From the NCBI GenBank assembly GCA_946480715.1, contig CAMLKK010000012.1, positions 15,419 through 79,418 on the forward strand: DNA of 64,000 nucleotides. The letters are read 5' to 3'. The DNA comes from an uncultured Bacteriovorax sp. (GTDB lineage Bacteria; Bdellovibrionota; Bacteriovoracia; Bacteriovoracales; Bacteriovoracaceae). Under the pieces are notes generated by a model. That model searched no databases. It was not told the origin of the DNA and worked only from the letters and a program-made list of their open reading frames with translations. The translations under genes and the position numbers were made by a program. This document shows positions 16,982 through 25,314 of this stretch, piece by piece. The stretch's first letter is position 1. Each line of letters opens with the position of its first letter.

Positions 16982-17012
16982 TAGACCCAACAGAACTTGC
17001 TGGGCCTATTTT
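16982..17012. terminator. Imperfect hairpin with T run, 3' of the TldE gene
   Basis: TAGACCCAACAG (16982-16993) pairs imperfectly with the arm ending TGCTGGGCCTA (16998-17008) and is followed on the + strand by TTTTT. On the - strand the hairpin follows the TldE stop by about 10 bases but has only an interrupted T run. It may be a weak bidirectional terminator. The 199-base gap otherwise holds only the XRE operator. Confidence 0.4.
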
Positions 17013-17018
17013 TAAAAC

Positions 17019-18350
17019 TTAAAGCGTAAATGTAAAATTCGAAATCAACATACCCGGCGTTTTCGTTCCACCGACATCACGTTGTGAGTAAGAACCAGTG
17101 GCCGGATTTACATCCGCAAATTCTGTAATTCGCTCAAGTCCTGTTCCAAAGATGTTGTAGTAGCTTTCATCAAAGCGAAGATCTTCTATTGGACTGATGA
17201 TTTCTCCATTTTCAACCCAGAAACAAGCATAACGAGTCATTCCTGTGATACGGGCCGTTTCACGATCTGACCAATTGAGATAGTGAAGATCGGAAATATA
17301 AAGACCTGTGCCGAGTGCTTTTAAGATTTCATCGCGTTTAAGATCACCTGTCTTTACAGTTGCTGAACGCATCCCTTCATAATCATCAGCGAAGTTTGAT
17401 TCCAATTTATATTCATTGGCCGTGCGAGATGAAATGAGGAAATTTTTCAGTTCACCATTTTCAATGAGAGTGAGTTCGCCTGGAGCGACTTCACCTGAAT
17501 CATTAAAACGCGGCGACAATCCTAGAGAGAAATCTTCTTTCAATGTGAACTTTGAAGAAAGAGATTTCTTCTTTTGCCACAAATCTTTAAGAGAGCCAGA
17601 ACCTTGCTGGTGAGCTCCCATCGAAACTCCGCCCCAAGAAAGTGTACCTAGTAATTCATTAATCGCTGAAGGAGCAAGATAGACTCTATAAGATCCACGT
17701 TCCACTTTTTTGCTCGGGCGATCCATGAGTGACAACATGTGAGCTGTGTCTTTAATGTTTCTTCTTAATTCATCTGTATTCCACTCATTGCCAGCATAAA
17801 GCGCTTTAACCGCTTTTTGTTTGTCGTTATAGAGTGAATAATCAAGATAGAAGTTTCGCGATTTGAACCAGTGGAACTGCCCTTCAGAATTGATTGTTGC
17901 TCTTACAATATCGCCGCATGAAAAAACTCCCGCTAAATCAACTTCAGTCGCAGCTGCAAGAACTTCAGACAGCATTTTCGATGCGGAAGGAAGTTCAGTT
18001 AGTTTTTCATCTTTTGTCACTCCATAATATTTTGGTTTCACTAAATATGGATCGTCTGGAAGAACGGCAATCCATTTACGTTTTTCATTCAGATGATTCA
18101 TCATCGTTGTGAAGTCTTCTTCGTCTGCTTTGAAAGGAGCAGTGAAACTTAGCGTTTTGTTCCCATTAAAATATTTGGCGTCTATATACGCTTGCTCAAG
18201 ATCGGTTACTTGACGAACTTTTCCTTTTGAAAGGCGAGCAAATGTTGTTGTTTCACCTGTAAGGGTAAGTGTGAGCGCTTCTGTTGATTCTAATTCTTTA
18301 AAAAGTTTTTTAGCGAGAATTTCAAAGTATGATGCTTCTAATGCTTTCAT
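17019..18350 (-). CDS. TldE/PmbA-family metalloprotease partner
   Basis: The 443-residue protein belongs to the TldD/PmbA family, seen in FNDSGEVAPGELTLIENGEL, ITGMTRYACFWVENGE and the C-terminal GGTKTPGMLISNFTFTL. It lacks the HExxxH zinc motif found in its neighbour, as is normal for the TldE (PmbA) subunit. In E. coli TldD and TldE form a heterodimeric protease that cleaves unfolded peptides such as microcin B17 precursor. Its ATG overlaps the TldD stop by one base (TAATG), so the two are translationally coupled and should be made in equal amounts. Confidence 0.88.
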   Translation of the reverse strand: MKALEASYFEILAKKLFKELESTEALTLTLTGETTTFARLSKGKVRQVTDLEQAYIDAKYFNGNKTLSFTAPFKADEEDFTTMMNHLNEKRKWIAVLPDDPYLVKPKYYGVTKDEKLTELPSASKMLSEVLAAATEVDLAGVFSCGDIVRATINSEGQFHWFKSRNFYLDYSLYNDKQKAVKALYAGNEWNTDELRRNIKDTAHMLSLMDRPSKKVERGSYRVYLAPSAINELLGTLSWGGVSMGAHQQGSGSLKDLWQKKKSLSSKFTLKEDFSLGLSPRFNDSGEVAPGELTLIENGELKNFLISSRTANEYKLESNFADDYEGMRSATVKTGDLKRDEILKALGTGLYISDLHYLNWSDRETARITGMTRYACFWVENGEIISPIEDLRFDESYYNIFGTGLERITEFADVNPATGSYSQRDVGGTKTPGMLISNFTFTL

Positions 18351-19777
18351 TATTTACCTCCGCCAAAAACTTCGATATTTGAAAATAAACAAACAGGACT
18401 TGCGTGGCCGACGAAAATAACCTGATTCGGTTCACCTTTACCGCAGTTTGAAAGTCCTCCCACTTTGAAAGTGGATGCATCTCCAACCATTTTTAAACTG
18501 TTCCAGAAAGGAGCAGTGATCCCACGGTAGTTAGGATTTTTTACAATTTTTGTAAGCTTTCCATCTTCGATCAACTGAGCATACTCGCATCCGAATTGAA
18601 ATTTATTGCGGTAGTCATCAATAGACCAAGATTTATTCTGTTGAATAAAAATTCCACGCTTCACTGATTTGATCATATCTTCGAGTGTAGATGTGCCTGG
18701 CTCGAGATTTACATTCGCCATACGATCAATCGGTGCGCGATTCCATGTAGTCGAACGTTGAGACGCAACTCCAGGAATCCCAAGTCTCATTTGTGATTCT
18801 AAACTTCCTAGACCTCTCACGAGTAGACCATCTTTGATGAGATATTCTTTCGTTGCCGGAGCTCCAATATCGTCACAGAAGTAAGAAGCATTCTGTCCTT
18901 CTAACGTAGGATCAAAAGTCACGTTCATGAGTTTTGAGCCGTATTGAAGAGTTCCAAAATGTTCTGGTTTAACAAAACTCCATCCAGCGTAATTTCTTTC
19001 ATCGCCTAAAATGCGATCAAGCTCAAGTGGATGTCCAATGCTCTCGTGAATCTGGAGATACATTTGATCTGGGCTTAAAATGACGTCCATCACTTCAGTA
19101 GGACATTCTTCGGCATCGAGAAGTTCTAAAGCTTCACTCGCTACACGTTTTGCTTCTTTTAAAAAATGAGCGGCATCGAGTTTATCAAGACCAAACTGCG
19201 ATGAAAGATTGTCGCCGTAGCTTCGAGACTGCTGACCTTTATCACTTGAAGCAACGGCACTGATGCCAACCGCAGTACGTACTATTTTTTGTTTTACGTC
19301 CGAACCATTACTTGAAACAAAAGTCGTCTCCATTTCAGTGAGATACTGATAGGCCGATCTGTTGATGATGAGATCTGAAACTTTCATTGTTTGAGAAAGG
19401 TTCATTAAAAAATCTGTTGATTCTTTGGGATCAAAAGCTTCTAAACCAACTTTGGCCGGTGAAGAATAATTTCCAACTGTCTTAGGACGAACTTTTTCAT
19501 CGAACTTCGTTAGAGCATAAGGAGCTGCTGCAAGAGCTGTTTCTTTTGCTTGGAGAGCACAGTTGCGAATTGAATCCAGATTAACGGCATTAGTTGCACT
19601 GTAAGCGAATTGTCCATTCATCATGACTTCAACCATGACTCCGTGGTCTTCATATGAAGTTAACCCTTCAAAAACTTCATTGCGCACACTAAGACTAATT
19701 GTCTTGCGGCGAACTTCACGAAGTGAAATATAGTCAGCACCTATATCTAATTGAGATAAAATTTCTTTAAGTGACAT
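18350..19777 (-). CDS. TldD-family metalloprotease subunit
   Basis: I start at 19777 (MSLKEILSQ), which has GGGGAG upstream and overlaps the SDR stop by one base (TAATG); an ATG 18 bases further up is possible. The 475-residue protein has the TldD zinc-protease motif HESIGHPLELD (HExxxH) near residue 245, followed by DRILGDERNYAG, and IEVFGGGK at the C-terminus. With the next gene it should form the TldD/TldE protease acting on unstructured peptides in the cytoplasm. Linking it to a short-chain dehydrogenase is unusual, and the natural substrate here is unknown. Confidence 0.9.
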   Translation of the reverse strand: MSLKEILSQLDIGADYISLREVRRKTISLSVRNEVFEGLTSYEDHGVMVEVMMNGQFAYSATNAVNLDSIRNCALQAKETALAAAPYALTKFDEKVRPKTVGNYSSPAKVGLEAFDPKESTDFLMNLSQTMKVSDLIINRSAYQYLTEMETTFVSSNGSDVKQKIVRTAVGISAVASSDKGQQSRSYGDNLSSQFGLDKLDAAHFLKEAKRVASEALELLDAEECPTEVMDVILSPDQMYLQIHESIGHPLELDRILGDERNYAGWSFVKPEHFGTLQYGSKLMNVTFDPTLEGQNASYFCDDIGAPATKEYLIKDGLLVRGLGSLESQMRLGIPGVASQRSTTWNRAPIDRMANVNLEPGTSTLEDMIKSVKRGIFIQQNKSWSIDDYRNKFQFGCEYAQLIEDGKLTKIVKNPNYRGITAPFWNSLKMVGDASTFKVGGLSNCGKGEPNQVIFVGHASPVCLFSNIEVFGGGK

Positions 19778-20586
19778 TAAGCTCTCCCCTTCCAATGAGT
19801 CATGCTGGTAGAAACACCAAGGACTTTTGAAATGATGTTAAAGATTTTAAGCGGTAGAATACCTTTTAAAAGATCTACATACTTTACAACAAACGGCTCC
19901 TTCACAAAAGCACTGTTGCACTCTACTCCGCGAATGATTTTACGAACGATTGTCTCAGGTTTTAACCACGGAAGTAATAACGGTGCTTTTACTCCGTTGA
20001 ACATTCCCGTACTGATGTAGCTCGGACATACTGTCGTGACATTTATGTTTTTAATTCCGCGTTCGATGATTTCCAGTCTAAGTGACTCGGAAAAACCAAT
20101 GACCGCCCATTTTGATGAAGCATAAGTTGAACCATACGGAAGACCGATGAGTCCGGAAGCACTCGCCAGATTAACGATGTGAGCTTCAACACTTTTTCTC
20201 AAATCATCAAAGAATAAATGAGTAACGGCAACGAGACCATCAACATTCACTTTGTACGTCAGGAGATGTTTATCAAGAGAAAGTTTTTCAAACTCTCCGC
20301 CGAAAACAACACCTGCATTGTTTACGATCATATTCACTGCTAGCCCAGCTGCGGTTACATCGCTTTTTAGTTTTTTAATAGAATCCAGGTCGCCAAGATT
20401 GACGTTAAAGGCGTGGGCCTTACCTCCACGAGCTTTAATATCACCAGCGACTTTTTGTGCTTCTTCAAGATTAATATCAGCGAGAATGACAACAGCATCA
20501 CGAGAAGCAAATTCTTGGGCCATCAGTTTACCAATGCCCGAAGCTGCTCCAGTAATAAGAATGTTTTTGTGAGCGAAATTTTTCAT
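19777..20586 (-). CDS. Short-chain dehydrogenase/reductase
   Basis: This 269-residue SDR starts at the ATG at 20586 (an in-frame TTG exists 15 bases upstream). It has the Rossmann motif ITGAASGIGK near residue 11, NNAGV near 90 and the catalytic YGSTYASSK near 153, so it is an active NAD(P)-dependent oxidoreductase of the classical type. The C-terminal segment (LLKGILPLKIFNIISKVLG) is hydrophobic and could associate with membrane, as in lipid-linked SDRs. It is the first gene of the SDR-TldD-TldE unit, with 1-base overlaps. A strong terminator sits directly upstream, so expression may depend on read-through from the gene at 20653-21342. Confidence 0.88.
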   Translation of the reverse strand: MKNFAHKNILITGAASGIGKLMAQEFASRDAVVILADINLEEAQKVAGDIKARGGKAHAFNVNLGDLDSIKKLKSDVTAAGLAVNMIVNNAGVVFGGEFEKLSLDKHLLTYKVNVDGLVAVTHLFFDDLRKSVEAHIVNLASASGLIGLPYGSTYASSKWAVIGFSESLRLEIIERGIKNINVTTVCPSYISTGMFNGVKAPLLLPWLKPETIVRKIIRGVECNSAFVKEPFVVKYVDLLKGILPLKIFNIISKVLGVSTSMTHWKGRA

Positions 20587-20599
20587 AGCAGTCTTTTCC

Positions 20600-20633
20600 A
20601 AAAAAAAAGGGCAAGAGAATTAACTCTTGCCCT
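20600..20633 (-). terminator. Rho-independent terminator immediately upstream of the SDR operon
   Basis: On the - strand GGGCAAGAG (20632-20624) and CTCTTGCCC (20617-20609) form a perfect 9-bp stem with a 6-base loop, followed by eight Ts (20608-20601). It ends the secreted-protein transcript. The T run finishes only 14 bases before the SDR start codon, leaving no room for a separate promoter, so it may also work as an attenuator. Confidence 0.88.
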
Positions 20634-20652
20634 CTGTGAGAACCAAAATTAA

Positions 20653-21342
20653 TTATCGATTGAGAAGTTTTAAATTACCAAGTCCGTCTACATAGAAGCT
20701 CTGAGCATCACGCATTTCATTGAATAGCCCTCTTACTTTATAAGAGATTCTGATGATCGCAGAAGCAACTGGCTCAACGTTTGATCCAACGTTAGCAACG
20801 TTGACTAATTCTGATTGAGCATCGAAGTTCATCGTTAACGCTGCTGAAACTTGAGACGCTTGAACAGTTACACTTGTTAAATATTTTCCAACGTTGTTTA
20901 GAGAACCATTGTGTTGAAAATAAACAGTGTAAGTGAAACCTACAAGCTCACCACCGTAAACGTTTTTATAAGACACGCGGTAGCTGGCTGCTTTTGGCAT
21001 TGACCATCCGGCCATTTGATAAAGTTCTACATTGCGAGCGTTAGCATCGAATTGCGGAAGAACACTTAGAGCTGGAGCTAATCCAGTTGTGTTGATCACT
21101 GGACGGTTAGCATCGATGATTGGCCAAACTTTTTTTCCGATAGCAAGAAGACCATCAAGAACCATCGCGATTTCGCCAAGACCTGTTCCGATAGCGGGAA
21201 GAGTAACTGCGTTTTTTTCATTCGCAAGTGGAGTCACTTCCATATGATCAATGACAAGGGCCGGGTCGTAAGCAACTTCTGCATTTGCAAAAGTGTGTGA
21301 ACTCGTAAGCATAAGAGCTGCGATCAAAAGTGATTTTAGCAT
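20653..21342 (-). CDS. Secreted protein of unknown function
   Basis: The 229-residue protein has a clear signal peptide (MLKSLLIAALMLTSSHTFANA). Early in the mature part is a Gly-rich helix (GTGLGEIAMVLDGLLAIGKK); the rest looks beta-rich with alternating hydrophobic residues, such as YRVSYKNVYGGELVGFTYTV and SAIIRISYKVRGLF. It contains no cysteine in the mature part. I do not recognise a family. A strong terminator follows at 20600-20633, so it can be expressed alone; SDR-TldD-TldE may be reached by read-through. Confidence 0.6.
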   Translation of the reverse strand: MLKSLLIAALMLTSSHTFANAEVAYDPALVIDHMEVTPLANEKNAVTLPAIGTGLGEIAMVLDGLLAIGKKVWPIIDANRPVINTTGLAPALSVLPQFDANARNVELYQMAGWSMPKAASYRVSYKNVYGGELVGFTYTVYFQHNGSLNNVGKYLTSVTVQASQVSAALTMNFDAQSELVNVANVGSNVEPVASAIIRISYKVRGLFNEMRDAQSFYVDGLGNLKLLNR

Positions 21343-21458
21343 GATGTCTCCCCTGTTAATTTGATGGGAGCACTATCCCTAAACATCACTGATTTGTCGA
21401 GTTAAGATTGCTCAAACATCAGCTTACAGTGTGAATGACTTTGCGTGTCGCGATGATT

Positions 21459-23030
21459 TTAAGGAACACTGGCTTCAGCAAAAACCGGAACGAGCATGAC
21501 TTTCGGTTCGGGTTCAGGTTCATGCTGCTTATTAATTGCTGATGTGGCCTTTGAATACACAACGTAACCGACACCCATATCAACCAGAGCGATGACATAA
21601 CCAACGAGTTTTACTTTTGGATTATTTAATTTTTTAGACATTTTCTCGAAATACTCGAGCGCTTTTAAATCGAGTTGAACTTGAGAGTTTCCAATCACAG
21701 TTTCCCAGGCCGTATCAAAGGCCACGCGAACCATGTCTGGATTATCTTTGATGGCGACGTTCATAATTGTTGAGTTACCAACAGCGACTGCACCTGAGGC
21801 CATAAAACGCGCCTTCGTTGTCTTAAGATTTTTCGAAACACCTGTCATCATAATCGATTCAGCGGCCATGAATGAAACGTTCTGAGCAACTTCTTCATTG
21901 GTTAATAGATTTTGAGCAACGACTGCGGGGTTGTTTGACTTAATATCATCCCATCTCGCAAACGCTTCAGATCCAATTTGCACCGAAGTATTCATAGCGA
22001 TGTATTTCCACTCTTTTCCGGCAGCGACGAGAACTTTCTTCGGGAAACGTGCTGTCTTTAAAAGTGAAAGAAGAATTTTTCCTTTCGTTTTACGGGCACG
22101 AATCGTTGAGATGAGTGCTTGTTTCCATGTTTTTGTCGTGAGTGTGAGAATAGGCGCTGCACCTTTTTTTGCTTTTGAAGTGAGTGCCATTTTTTCTTCG
22201 AGTGCCGCTACTTTTGTCGCAATCACCGACTTCTGCTTATAGAAAAAACCGTTGAATGTTTCTTTGAGAGTTGTCACGAAGGCCATTTCGGAAGCAATCA
22301 AGCTCGTACGGTAGAGAATTTTTCCCACCCATTTCACGACATAACTTCCAGAAATCCATAGCCCAATATCAGCAAGGGCATAACCCCAGAAGGACATTTT
22401 TCCAAAACGTTCCATGCGGTTTGCGATTTCTTTATATCCAATTGACTGCATTTCATAATGAAACATCATTTGCGTTCTGGTCATTGAGAAATTCATGTCT
22501 TCAAGATTTTTTTCGAACGCCAGACGATTTTCTTCGAGGTCCATGTAGTCGCGGAAAAATTCAGCTTCCACACTTGTTCCTTCATTAGCGGCCATCATCA
22601 TATAACTTAACAGTGATGTCGTTGCTGACGTCACGTACATCATAAAAGTCGATCTATATTTGTCATGTAAAAGTGGTCCCAGTACATCCTTACCGTTTGG
22701 ATCTTTTCCTTCTTTAACGACAACGTCCATTCCGGTTTTAGTGACAAAAAACCAGGTATCGATCAAACCGTTTTCATCCGTATCGCGTCCGAAACCCAAA
22801 AGCGGATTAATGTTTTTATTCAAGCGAGGAAGGCCTCGTGCTTCGATACGCACTTCACGACTTCCTAAATGATTAATTGAAGGAATAAGTGTGAGGTTAA
22901 AAGCTTCGCCATCGCGATCTTTTAGAACGAGCTTCATCGGCGCGTCCTTATCTTTATCGCTGTCTTTCGCGAAGACGTTAAAACTCAAAAACATGAATGT
23001 TATGAATAGACCTAATAGCTTCATGCCCAT
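21459..23030 (-). CDS. Large secreted or membrane-anchored protein, unknown
   Basis: The frame is open from a TTG at 23126, but a signal peptide begins at the ATGs at 23030/23024 (MKLLGLFITFMFLSFNVFA), so I start there, giving about 523 residues. After a charged stretch and a beta-rich region with a VFD/VFF-like passage (GLIDTWFFVTKTGMDVVVKE), there is a helical region with hydrophobic segments (WGYALADIGLWISGSYVV and VGYVIALVDMGVGYVVYS). Lys-rich helices lie between. No domain is recognised. No strong ribosome site precedes either ATG; a hairpin (23047-23066) sits in the leader. Confidence 0.55.
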   Translation of the reverse strand: MGMKLLGLFITFMFLSFNVFAKDSDKDKDAPMKLVLKDRDGEAFNLTLIPSINHLGSREVRIEARGLPRLNKNINPLLGFGRDTDENGLIDTWFFVTKTGMDVVVKEGKDPNGKDVLGPLLHDKYRSTFMMYVTSATTSLLSYMMMAANEGTSVEAEFFRDYMDLEENRLAFEKNLEDMNFSMTRTQMMFHYEMQSIGYKEIANRMERFGKMSFWGYALADIGLWISGSYVVKWVGKILYRTSLIASEMAFVTTLKETFNGFFYKQKSVIATKVAALEEKMALTSKAKKGAAPILTLTTKTWKQALISTIRARKTKGKILLSLLKTARFPKKVLVAAGKEWKYIAMNTSVQIGSEAFARWDDIKSNNPAVVAQNLLTNEEVAQNVSFMAAESIMMTGVSKNLKTTKARFMASGAVAVGNSTIMNVAIKDNPDMVRVAFDTAWETVIGNSQVQLDLKALEYFEKMSKKLNNPKVKLVGYVIALVDMGVGYVVYSKATSAINKQHEPEPEPKVMLVPVFAEASVP

Positions 23031-23046
23031 GGGAGATTGCAAAAGA

Positions 23047-23066
23047 AAGGCCTCATTTTTGGCCTT
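23047..23066. promoter_or_regulatory. Leader hairpin upstream of the 523-residue secreted protein
   Basis: AAGGCC (23047-23052) and GGCCTT (23061-23066) form a short stem. On the - strand it is followed by TTTCTTTT and then the start codon region 17 bases later. On the + strand ATTTTT follows. It could be a weak attenuator or terminator; it is too short to be certain. Confidence 0.3.
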
Positions 23067-23141
23067 ATTTTTCGGCAAGATATCGACTTTCGACTGTCTA
23101 TCTTTTTGACAATGACTAAGATCCAATCACATAATATCTAA

Positions 23142-24020
23142 ATGAAAAAAATTCTAAAAATCACATCTCGAATCACTAATATTATCTGCCAGCTCATTCT
23201 CATTGTGGGTGTTTTTTATTTTATAAAACAGCATCAATTACCAATGCCGGTTGATTTTGGATATAAAAGCGACATGATGGAATCAGCTCCGGCACCTGCT
23301 GGATCAGCTCCTAGAATGATGGCGAAGAGTTCATCTGCTCCAACATTTTTTAACGATGCTCAAGCGGCCGACGTCAAACCTCAAGCGAAGATTATAAAAA
23401 CGGGCCGCATGGGACTTGAAGTTCAAGACATTCAAGAAACAAAAAAGGCAATTTATGAAATGCTTACTCCCTTCAAAGCGTACGTTCTAAGTGAAGATGA
23501 AGGAAAAGGTCCTGAGAGCTGGTATGCCAACATGTCGATCAAAATTCCGGCCCAGCACTTCGATGCTCTTGTGGAGAAAATCAGTGCACATGGATTTAAT
23601 ATTGAATCAAAATCTGTAAACATCAGTGATGTGACTGAACAATATATTGATCTCGAAGCAAGATTAAAAAATAAGAGACTATTAATTCAAAAATACACTG
23701 CCCTACTTTCGCAATCACAGAAGATTGCCGACACAATTGAAATTAATCGCCAGCTTGAATCAGTGAGCTCTGAGCTTGAAAGTTTAGAAGGCCAGATGAA
23801 ATATCTTAATCATCAGATTGATCTCTCAACACTGGATCTTAATATTGTGAAGAGACTGGTTCCTACTGAAAAAAATAAAAGTTTCTTTGATGATTTAAAA
23901 TATGAATTGAGCGCTGGAATCAATGGATTGAGGGCCACAATCCTCTTCATTTTCGGATTATGGCCTTTCATTCTTATTGGTGTAGCTGGATACTTTATTT
24001 ATCGCAAATACAGAAAATAA
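23142..24020 (+). CDS. DUF4349 membrane protein
   Basis: The 292-residue protein has an N-terminal membrane helix (about 12-30), a Pro/Ala/Ser/Met-rich linker, and a DUF4349 body: TGRMGLEVQDIQETKKAI, then SMKI-like strands, NISDVTEQYIDLEARLKNKR, and a coiled coil about residues 170-225. It ends with a C-terminal membrane helix followed by YRKYRK. Homologues are envelope proteins of unknown function, often annotated as putative lipoproteins; here the N-terminus is a helix without a lipobox. It stands alone, and its stop abuts the stop of the next, convergent gene. Confidence 0.78.
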   Translation: MKKILKITSRITNIICQLILIVGVFYFIKQHQLPMPVDFGYKSDMMESAPAPAGSAPRMMAKSSSAPTFFNDAQAADVKPQAKIIKTGRMGLEVQDIQETKKAIYEMLTPFKAYVLSEDEGKGPESWYANMSIKIPAQHFDALVEKISAHGFNIESKSVNISDVTEQYIDLEARLKNKRLLIQKYTALLSQSQKIADTIEINRQLESVSSELESLEGQMKYLNHQIDLSTLDLNIVKRLVPTEKNKSFFDDLKYELSAGINGLRATILFIFGLWPFILIGVAGYFIYRKYRK

Positions 24021-24437
24021 TTATTTTTGTTGTTGGGCCTCTTTAGCGTAGATAAGAACGTTGTTTTTATCTACACAGGCCTTTTCAAGCAATAAGATTT
24101 TTTTGTTCAACTGGTTAACGAGCATTTTGAATTCTGGATTTGATTCTAGAATGCGGACTTTCGATCCCGTTAAAACTTTATTAAATCCTAAAACAACATT
24201 GGCCATCAGTTGAACGCGAACTTCGCGCTCATCAAAATCAACTTCCATATCTATCGTTGATAGTCCGTATGAGTCTTTATCGGTGATGATGGATTCATTG
24301 GGAAGACGTGGTGCTTTTTCAGAAGTCAGTCGGTAGAGGTGACACTGTTCTTTTTTGTCATATCCGCGAACGATAGATCCCATCGCTGACGATGAAAGAA
24401 TTAACGTGAGAATTAGAGCAGATAGTTTTGTTTGCAT
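24021..24437 (-). CDS. Small secreted protein, unknown
   Basis: This 138-residue protein has a signal peptide (MQTKLSALILTLILSSSAMG), a ribosome site (GGAG about 8 bases upstream) and two cysteines in the mature part (KKEQCHLYRL and LEKACVDKNN) that could form a disulphide. The body is beta-rich, with an acidic DMEVDFDEREV segment. I do not recognise a family. Probably periplasmic. Confidence 0.55.
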   Translation of the reverse strand: MQTKLSALILTLILSSSAMGSIVRGYDKKEQCHLYRLTSEKAPRLPNESIITDKDSYGLSTIDMEVDFDEREVRVQLMANVVLGFNKVLTGSKVRILESNPEFKMLVNQLNKKILLLEKACVDKNNVLIYAKEAQQQK

Positions 24438-24511
24438 GGGCGGCTCTCCTGATTAGGCAATGATAGCCAAAAAAAGGAGCGGCCGCGCATTTCATGAAAA
24501 AATTATAGGTC

Positions 24512-24844
24512 TTATTGAACGAACATCACTCCGCCGATCATCATTTCCATCGAACAACCGAACTTGATTTCACCTTTTGGAAGTTTACCGACGTTAACCA
24601 CCACTTCTTTATCAAGTGGAAGGTCGATTTTGATTTTCTTTGACGGAATCTCAATTTCGCGGGCACAAGTTGCATTCGTCTTGCGAGTGATATTAAGAAC
24701 AACCGGAACATCTGGCTTCACTTTTAGTTCACGAGGTTCAAAGCCTTTATCGGTAACTGTCATCTTGAACGTTTGAACATTTTCTTTTGTTGTAGCAAAG
24801 GCCTGAGTTCCAAAAATTAATGCGATTAAAATGAGTTTTTTCAT
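24512..24844 (-). CDS. Periplasmic cupredoxin-like copper protein
   Basis: The start at 24844 is set by AGAGGGG upstream and a signal peptide (MKKLILIALIFGTQAFA). The 110-residue product is a cupredoxin_1-type domain: VTDKGFEPRELKVKPDVPVV, then ATCAREIEIPS with a conserved cysteine, a proline/leucine strand DLPLDKEVVV, and the C-terminal KFGCSMEMMIGG where Cys and Met residues can bind copper. Domains of this type occur in periplasmic copper storage or delivery and at the C-terminus of copper ATPase operon proteins. The His usually found in classical blue-copper sites is absent, so it is more likely a copper carrier than an electron-transfer protein. Confidence 0.75.
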   Translation of the reverse strand: MKKLILIALIFGTQAFATTKENVQTFKMTVTDKGFEPRELKVKPDVPVVLNITRKTNATCAREIEIPSKKIKIDLPLDKEVVVNVGKLPKGEIKFGCSMEMMIGGVMFVQ

Positions 24845-24927
24845 AGTCCCCTCTTGATGGATAATCACTTAAAAGAATACGCTATATGTGTCCATTTTGT
24901 GACAAAATTTTAAGTTTAGGAAAACAA

Positions 24928-25311
24928 ATGAAAAAAAAGAAAACCATTGCGCTCATTGCCCACGACGGAAAAAAGGCGGAAATGATCGCTTTCGTAAAAG
25001 ATAACCTCTCTCTGTTTAAAACGTTTGAGATTTATGCGACGTCAACAACGGGTAAACATATTGAGATGACCGGCCTCAAAGTTAAAAAAATGCTCAGCGG
25101 CCCTCTAGGCGGTGACGCTCAAATTTCGGCCTTAGTAGCAACAGGTAAATGTAATGGAGTGATTTTTATGCGGGACCCGTTGGGAATGCATCCGCACGAG
25201 CCCGATATTTATTCATTGTTAAGAATTTGTGATGTGCATGACGTGCCCCTTGCAACCAATCCAGCTTCAGCTTATTTGATTATTAAGGGGCTGAGTAAAA
25301 ATCTCGGTTAA
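24928..25311 (+). CDS. mgsA: Methylglyoxal synthase
   Basis: I start at 24928 with AGGA 7 bases upstream; an upstream ATG at 24886 adds an unrelated N-terminus. The 127-residue protein matches Mgs[16 protein letters not shown] at the N-terminus, [27 protein letters not shown] with the catalytic Asp, [15 protein letters not shown] and [10 protein letters not shown]. It converts dihydroxyacetone phosphate to methylglyoxal and phosphate, a bypass used when phosphorylated sugars accumulate. No detoxification gene is adjacent; a VOC protein (35148) and a glyoxalase-II-like hydrolase (60204) occur further along. Confidence 0.92.
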   Translation: MKKKKTIALIAHDGKKAEMIAFVKDNLSLFKTFEIYATSTTGKHIEMTGLKVKKMLSGPLGGDAQISALVATGKCNGVIFMRDPLGMHPHEPDIYSLLRICDVHDVPLATNPASAYLIIKGLSKNLG

Positions 25312-25314
25312 CAA

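Noticed and set aside
16820..17018. Toxin gene partner for the XRE regulator
   Set aside because: No reading frame of useful length with a ribosome site exists in the gap or immediately past it.
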